NCBI RefSeq assembly: GCF_003001905.1
Contig: NZ_PVNE01000011.1
Span: 1-64,000, forward strand
Direction of reading: 5' to 3'
DNA: 64,000 nucleotides
Origin: Planifilum fimeticola
GTDB lineage: Bacteria; Bacillota; Bacilli; Thermoactinomycetales; DSM-44946
Within the stretch, counting starts at the first letter, position 1, and the number at the start of each line of letters is the position of its first letter. The notes under the pieces were generated by a model that saw only the letters and a list, made by a program, of their open reading frames with translations, did not search any database and was not told the DNA's origin. Below, one piece after another: positions 59,084-64,000 of the stretch. A program made the position numbers and the translations under genes.

Positions 59084-59459
59084 GCTTCGGTGAACGGGCC
59101 ACCACCCCGGCAACAACGGGATGGAACAATCGGTCGCGCTCTGGTCAACGAAGGTAAGGAACAATCCCACCGGCGCCCAAACAAGGCGGCTGAACATGGA
59201 CTTCCCTCGGTCGGCCCAAAGCTGGGGTCTCCTTTCACCCATACACACCGGTGTCCGGGCCGGCCGGTCCTCCGCTCACAAACTGGATCGCAGCTCAACC
59301 CCGGGTGAGTGAAAACACCTTGTCGATTGTTCCCGAACGGTGCCGGCCGGATAAAAGGAGAAGATCCCCTCCATCGCGAATGAATAAAAAGGTGTGTCCT
59401 CATTTCTTCCATTTGTGTTAAAAAACAAGTCGAAACAGTTTGAGAAAGGACCGGATTCT
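59084..59459. other. Intergenic region before the MoxR operon
   Basis: No gene seen. The last 90 bases are AT-rich (ATGAATAAAAAGG, TGTGTTAAAAAACAAG) and should hold the moxR promoter, but no clear -35/-10 pair could be fixed. Confidence 0.4.
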
Positions 59460-60449
59460 ATGAGCCAAACCGATCTCGTGACCGAGTGGGACCGGGAACA
59501 GCGTCAAATCATGCAAGTGATCGAAAACGTGGAACGGGTCATTGTCGGAAAAAGAAAAACGATCCAGCTGAGCCTGGTGGCCCTGCTCTGCGGGGGTCAC
59601 GTGCTCCTGGAGGACGTGCCCGGCGTGGGCAAAACCATGCTCGTAAAGGCGATCGCCAAATCTCTGGACCTCAATTTCCGGAGAATTCAGTTCACGCCGG
59701 ATCTTCTTCCCTCCGACGTGACCGGCGTCTCCGTTTACAACCAGAAGACGATGGAATTCGAATTTCGGCCGGGGCCGATCATGTCCCATGTGGTGCTGGC
59801 GGACGAAATCAACCGCACTTCCCCCAAAACCCAAGCCGCTCTGCTCGAAGCCCTGGAAGAGGGAAACATCACCGTGGACGGGACGACGATTCCCATCGAG
59901 CCCCCCTTCTTCGTGATGGCGACGCAAAACCCGATCGAGTACGAAGGTACCTTTCCCCTGCCGGAGGCCCAGCTGGACCGCTTCCTGCTCCAGTTGCACC
60001 TGGGTTATCCGGACCCGTCCCAGGAAGCGGAGATGCTGGAACGCATCAAAGACCGGCACCCCATCGAAACGATCGAAACGGTGATGTCCCGGGAAACGCT
60101 CCTTTCGCTCCAGAAGGCGGTTCGTCAGGTATATGTCGACCCCGACATCGTCCGCTATATCGTGGATATCGTGGCAGCCACCCGCTCGGCTCCCGGCATC
60201 TACCTGGGCGCAAGCCCCCGGGGGTCCATCGCCCTCTTCCGCACCGCCCAGGCGCTGGCCTTTATCCGCGGTCGCTCCTACGTGATTCCGGACGACGTGA
60301 AGGAGCTGGTCCCCTCCACCTTGAGCCACCGGATGATGTTGACCTCGGAGGCCCGCTTGAGCGGACTCACAATCGACCGGGTGCTCCGGGACATCCTGTA
60401 CAAGATCCCCGTCCCGGTCTTGCCGGAGGAAGGAAGGAAACCCCGATGA
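59460..60449 (+). CDS. MoxR-family AAA+ ATPase
   Basis: 329 aa. ATG 59460 follows AAAGGA. Walker [21 protein letters not shown], Walker [17 protein letters not shown], sensor-1 [20 protein letters not shown] and the C-terminal lid ([20 protein letters not shown]). MoxR ATPases act as chaperones for partner proteins in operons with DUF58 and transglutaminase proteins. It is the first of three coupled genes, matching yeaC of B. subtilis. Confidence 0.93.
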   Translation: MSQTDLVTEWDREQRQIMQVIENVERVIVGKRKTIQLSLVALLCGGHVLLEDVPGVGKTMLVKAIAKSLDLNFRRIQFTPDLLPSDVTGVSVYNQKTMEFEFRPGPIMSHVVLADEINRTSPKTQAALLEALEEGNITVDGTTIPIEPPFFVMATQNPIEYEGTFPLPEAQLDRFLLQLHLGYPDPSQEAEMLERIKDRHPIETIETVMSRETLLSLQKAVRQVYVDPDIVRYIVDIVAATRSAPGIYLGASPRGSIALFRTAQALAFIRGRSYVIPDDVKELVPSTLSHRMMLTSEARLSGLTIDRVLRDILYKIPVPVLPEEGRKPR

Positions 60450-61654
60450 AGAGGGACCTGCGGGGACTCCACCTCCTCCTGGTTCTGCTGGCCGCCACCT
60501 TCGCCTTCGGCAAGTTTCAGGGTGGATTTGTCCCCTGGTTCCTCTTTTACGTCACCCTCTCCCTCACCCTGTACGCCGGCGCCGTCGCCCTGGGTGCCCT
60601 TCGAAACGTGGATGTGACAAGGGAGCTCTCCTCGAAGCGGCTCACGGCGGGGGAAGACCTCCGGGTGATGATCCGGTACCGGATTCGATCCCACTTCCCC
60701 CTTTCCTGGCTGTATTTCCGGGAAGAGAGCGACGTGAAGCACCCCGGGCAAGGCAATCTGATCTTCGGATTGCAAAAAGCCGGTGAAGTCACATACTCCA
60801 TTCCCCGGATGCCCCGGGGAAGGCATGTCTTTGAAGGCATCCGGGTGACATCGGGGGATCTCTTCGGCTTTGTCAAAAAACAGATGACCGCAGGCGGACG
60901 GGAAGAGGTGCTGGTCTATCCCCGAGTGAGGCCGATCCGCCTGTGGCTGACGACGAACGACCGGAACGCGGGCCACAGTTTTTCCCTGAACCGGATCAGT
61001 GAAAATGTCACCTCCGTGGTGGGGGTAAGGGACTATGTCCCCGGCGACCGTCTGAACCGGATCCACTGGAAAGCGACGGCGCGGGGGCAGGGGTTGAAGG
61101 TGAAGGAATTTGAACACCGGACGACCAACGATTTTTTGTTTGTGTTGGACCGGCGCGAATGGTCCTACGGCGACAAGCGGGAGCTCTTTGAACGGGCCGT
61201 CAGTTTGATCGCCTCCTTGATCGCCTACGCCATCGACCGCCGCTTCAGCGCCGGGCTGGTTTCCTGCGGCAAAAAGCACGCCGTGCTTCCCCTGGGCCGC
61301 TCCCAGGATCATATGCTTCGCCTTTTCGAGCATCTGGCCACGGTGGAACCGGACGGAAAGGAGCCCCTCAGCCAGACGGTGCTGCGGGAAGCCGTATACC
61401 TGCCCGCGGGAGCGACCCTGGTGATCGTGACACCGCTGTTGGACGATCCCCTGGTTCAGGCCGTCATCCAATTGGCTTACCGGAAAATAAAGGTGGAGCT
61501 GTTTTGGATCGCAGATCCGGAAGATCGCCCCAAAACCGACGGCCGATGGCTGGGAACCCTTGCATCCCTCGGCGTCCAAACGACGCGGATCACCGACGAC
61601 AACTTCGATGAAGCTCTCCGGGGAGGGATTTCCGATGGTATCCCCACCGCTTGA
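60446..61654 (+). CDS. DUF58 domain-containing membrane protein
   Basis: 402 aa. ATG 60446 overlaps the moxR stop (ATGA). Two N-terminal hydrophobic segments are followed by the DUF58 signature [20 protein letters not shown] at about residue 195 and then a VWA-like C-terminal part ([10 protein letters not shown] ... [12 protein letters not shown]). Corresponds to YeaD. The function is unknown, but it always accompanies MoxR. Confidence 0.9.
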   Translation: MKRDLRGLHLLLVLLAATFAFGKFQGGFVPWFLFYVTLSLTLYAGAVALGALRNVDVTRELSSKRLTAGEDLRVMIRYRIRSHFPLSWLYFREESDVKHPGQGNLIFGLQKAGEVTYSIPRMPRGRHVFEGIRVTSGDLFGFVKKQMTAGGREEVLVYPRVRPIRLWLTTNDRNAGHSFSLNRISENVTSVVGVRDYVPGDRLNRIHWKATARGQGLKVKEFEHRTTNDFLFVLDRREWSYGDKRELFERAVSLIASLIAYAIDRRFSAGLVSCGKKHAVLPLGRSQDHMLRLFEHLATVEPDGKEPLSQTVLREAVYLPAGATLVIVTPLLDDPLVQAVIQLAYRKIKVELFWIADPEDRPKTDGRWLGTLASLGVQTTRITDDNFDEALRGGISDGIPTA

Positions 61655-63800
61655 AGAATGGGATTGGGAAAAGCGGCTGGGAGCCCTGGTCTTCGCCGCG
61701 CTGTTGGGTTGGGAATGGCTTTGGCCCCTCCCTCAGGTGACCGACACGCGAAAAATCGGTTGGTTTGCCGTCGCCTTTCTGCTCTTTTTATCCCTGGATA
61801 CGTTCCGGGTTTCCAAGAAGATCAGCATCCCCGTCAAAATGACGGCCATCCTCGTTCTCTTGATCGGGTTCTATTTCAGCCCCCTGCCCCAGCCTGGAGA
61901 ATGGCGGGCCATCCTCCTGGATGAAGCGATGCGGTGGCATGAGGAACCGCCCTTTTGGTCCTACTTCACCGGACCTCCCGGCCGCACCGTCGCCTTTTTC
62001 CTCCTCCTGTGGGCGGCCGCCGCCTTTCTCGTCCGTCAGATGGTGTGGAAAAGGCGAATGCTGTTCCCCCTTCTGCTGACCGTCGCCTATCTCTCCATCC
62101 TGGATTCCTTCACCCTCTTTGACGGAAAGGGGGCCGTCATCCGAAGCATGTTGTACGGTCTCTTTTGCCTGGCCTGGTTCCGGTTGAACCGACTTCACAG
62201 GGATGACCGAACCCCATCCTCCGTTCGAGGGTGGTACGCCGCCACCTGGTCTCTGATCGCCCTGGCGGTAGGAATCGGATGGCTGGCGCCCAAGGCGGAC
62301 GCCAGTTGGCCCGATCCGCTTTCCTGGGTCACCAGCCTGGATGAGCGGGCGGGAAACAAGACCAATCACCGGTTCATCGGCTATTCCACCGATGACAGCC
62401 GTCTGGGAGGCCCCTTCATCCAGGATCGCCGAATCGCCTTCCGGGCGACGGCGGACCGGCCCTATTACTGGCGGGGGGAGGCCCTGGACATTTATACCGG
62501 CCACGGGTGGGAAAAGGAAACGAAAGGGATGCCGGTGCCCATCCATTTATATCCCGATCCAACCGTCCAAGCCCCCGATCCCATTTTATTGTTCCGAAAT
62601 TTGGAGACCGAGGACAACCGGGCGACGATCACCTGGAACCAGTCCCGATACCACGTCCTCTTCGCGCCGGGCGGGCTGCGCCGGGCGGATCCGGGGCAGC
62701 CGCTCATCGCGGAGTGGGACCACCGGGGCTTCTTCTTCCCTTACGACCCTCCCGGCCGCTACAGCGTGACGGCGGAGATCCCGCGGATCGATGAGGAAAA
62801 ACTGCGGCAAAGCGATGAAGAGTATCCGGAAGAGATCCGCCGGACGTATCAGCAACTGCCCGACAATCTGCCGGATCGGGTGAAAAAATTGGCGCGGAAG
62901 ATCACCGCCGACGCCGACAATCCCTATGACAAGGCCCGGGCGGTGGAACAGTTTCTCCAGACCGGCGGCGGCTTCCGCTATGAAACCCGGGATGTTCCGG
63001 TGCCGAAGGAAAACGAAGACTTCGTCGATCAGTTCCTGTTCGATACGAAACAGGGATATTGCAACCATTTCTCCTCCGCCATGGTCGTCCTGCTCCGTGC
63101 CGCCGATGTTCCGGCGCGGTGGGTGAAGGGGTTTGCCCCCGGCGAAGCGGAATTGGACGACCGGTACCATGTGACGGTGCGCAACGCCGATGCCCACTCC
63201 TGGGTGGAAGTGTACTTCAATGATGTCGGGTGGATCCCCTTTGAACCGACTCCCGGATTCACCAACCCAACCCCCGTTGTTCGGGAGGAAACCCAGGAAG
63301 ATTCCGGGGAGGACGCCTCCTCGGCGCCCCTTCCCTCCCCGGGCGGTCGGCGCAATCCGGAAGCGAGAGACCCCTCCGCTTCCACCCCTTCCGAAGAAAA
63401 GGATGCGCAAACCTCCGATGCCGGAAACCATTGGGCATGGTGGACGTCCGGCCTCCTTCTTCTGACGGGATGGGCGGTTTGGACCTTCCGCCGCCGTCTG
63501 TTTTGGTGGTGGCTCCACCGGTACCCTCGGATCGAGAAGGGAAACCGTTCCATGCTGATTCAGTCCTTCCGCCATCTCCTGCGCCTGCTCGCCTGGAAAA
63601 GGGGACCGAGAAAACCCCACCAAACAGCGAGGGAGTACATCTCCGGGGGAGAATGGATTTTCTCCGCCCCCACCTCCGAGATGCGGGAAATCACCCGTCT
63701 GTTTGAGCGAGTCCGTTACGGCAGGATGGAGAAGGAGACCTCCCTGTGGGATCGGGCTAGAGATCTGTGGAGGGCCCTTTTGAAGCAGACCCGTCCCTGA
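61635..63800 (+). CDS. Transglutaminase-like membrane protein (TgpA/YebA type)
   Basis: 721 aa. ATG 61635 after GGGAGGG; overlaps the DUF58 gene by 20 bases. The N-terminal third has about five TM helices (DUF3488-like). An extracytoplasmic transglutaminase core follows with Cys476 ([19 protein letters not shown]), His521 ([12 protein letters not shown]) and a following Asp in FNDVGW. A Pro/Ser-rich linker, one more TM helix (about residues 598-617) and a C-terminal DUF4129-like cytoplasmic tail come last. Corresponds to YebA; a cross-linker or protease at the cell surface, substrate unknown. Confidence 0.92.
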   Translation: MVSPPLEEWDWEKRLGALVFAALLGWEWLWPLPQVTDTRKIGWFAVAFLLFLSLDTFRVSKKISIPVKMTAILVLLIGFYFSPLPQPGEWRAILLDEAMRWHEEPPFWSYFTGPPGRTVAFFLLLWAAAAFLVRQMVWKRRMLFPLLLTVAYLSILDSFTLFDGKGAVIRSMLYGLFCLAWFRLNRLHRDDRTPSSVRGWYAATWSLIALAVGIGWLAPKADASWPDPLSWVTSLDERAGNKTNHRFIGYSTDDSRLGGPFIQDRRIAFRATADRPYYWRGEALDIYTGHGWEKETKGMPVPIHLYPDPTVQAPDPILLFRNLETEDNRATITWNQSRYHVLFAPGGLRRADPGQPLIAEWDHRGFFFPYDPPGRYSVTAEIPRIDEEKLRQSDEEYPEEIRRTYQQLPDNLPDRVKKLARKITADADNPYDKARAVEQFLQTGGGFRYETRDVPVPKENEDFVDQFLFDTKQGYCNHFSSAMVVLLRAADVPARWVKGFAPGEAELDDRYHVTVRNADAHSWVEVYFNDVGWIPFEPTPGFTNPTPVVREETQEDSGEDASSAPLPSPGGRRNPEARDPSASTPSEEKDAQTSDAGNHWAWWTSGLLLLTGWAVWTFRRRLFWWWLHRYPRIEKGNRSMLIQSFRHLLRLLAWKRGPRKPHQTAREYISGGEWIFSAPTSEMREITRLFERVRYGRMEKETSLWDRARDLWRALLKQTRP

Positions 63801-63869
63801 AGTCGATGGTCCGCTCCGAATCCGGGGGCATCGTCCCTTTCGACACCGCAAAAACCTCAAAGCCCGGGA

Positions 63870-63955
63870 GTCGGGAGCCGATTTTTCGCCTCGGCGACCC
63901 TGCCGCATGGAGCCGAGGCGAAAAACCGCTCACTCCTGATACCTTGTCAATCAGG
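63870..63955 (+). repeat. Interspersed palindromic element B, copy 4
   Basis: CGATTTTTCGCCTCGGC (63879-63895) pairs with GCCGAGGCGAAAAACCG (63912-63928), followed by CTCCTGATACCTTGTCAAT. The best-conserved copy; it follows the transglutaminase gene. Confidence 0.75.
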
Positions 63956-63957
63956 CT

Positions 63958-63989
63958 GAAATCCTCCCTTCGGAGGATTTCTCTTTTTT
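63958..63989 (+). terminator. Terminator of the MoxR operon
   Basis: GAAATCCTCC-CTTC-GGAGGATTTC followed by TCTTTTTT. Confidence 0.88.
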
Positions 63990-64000
63990 CGACAAATCCT

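Overview
The window looks like chromosomal DNA of a high-GC, endospore-forming, probably thermophilic Firmicute. An alpha/beta small acid-soluble spore protein, an S-box (SAM-I) riboswitch, strong AGGAGG ribosome binding sites, frequent GTG/TTG starts, and homologues of B. subtilis yknWXYZ and the yea/yeb MoxR cluster all support this. The style resembles Thermoactinomycetaceae; that family assignment is inference. No rRNA, tRNA or CRISPR array was seen.

Layout. Bases 1-1000 are an AT-rich island: an IS5-type transposase end, a 41-aa membrane peptide, a 25-codon ORF that is almost exactly a subtilin-type lantibiotic leader, and a truncated IS630 transposase. A three-stem RNA with a terminator follows (1049-1218). 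Bases 1.5-10 kb carry a ZIP metal transporter with an extra C-terminal domain, an amidohydrolase, rlmD, hom under an S-box, a spore protein, sodA and a HAD hydrolase. Bases 10-15 kb hold a four-carbon acid-sugar operon (DeoR regulator, DUF1537 kinase, PdxA2, GntP permease), then a 265-bp tandem duplication carrying two kinds of palindromic repeat. Bases 15-23.5 kb hold an alpha/beta hydrolase, a secreted nuclease/phosphatase, yknZYXW, a CPBP protease and an L,D-transpeptidase. Bases 23.8-27.2 kb hold a BcrAB-type ABC exporter with a two-component system whose regulator is frameshifted.

Bases 27-35 kb contain formamidase, a DsbA/FrnE-like oxidoreductase, pepV, a 5'-truncated polymorphic toxin with an AT-rich tip and immunity gene, and an SDR protein. 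Bases 35-50 kb hold housekeeping genes (IMPase, phospholipase C, EcsC, an HTH-orf-clpP operon, a Cd/Zn-type P1B ATPase with its ArsR regulator, KtrB, mnmA) and a subtilisin. Bases 51.6-53.1 kb are a decaying methyltransferase/tetR pair. Bases 53.5-56.6 kb are the copper operon csoR-copA-copZ, with a hairpin repeat between copA and copZ. Bases 57.9-63.8 kb are a marR-methyltransferase pair and the MoxR-DUF58-transglutaminase operon.

The most striking observation is that two unrelated genes, the DsbA-like oxidoreductase (UGA at 30313-30311) and the P1B metal ATPase (UGA at 42916-42914), each have an in-frame UGA exactly where the first cysteine of a CxxC motif belongs. Each UGA is followed at the right distance by a stem-loop with G in its apical loop, and each has a good RBS and start upstream. 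Both read as candidate selenoproteins, implying a Sec-decoding organism. Other notable items are the leader-only lantibiotic ORF, the repeat families with compensatory stem changes, and a second CsoR-type operator inside the 3' end of another gene.
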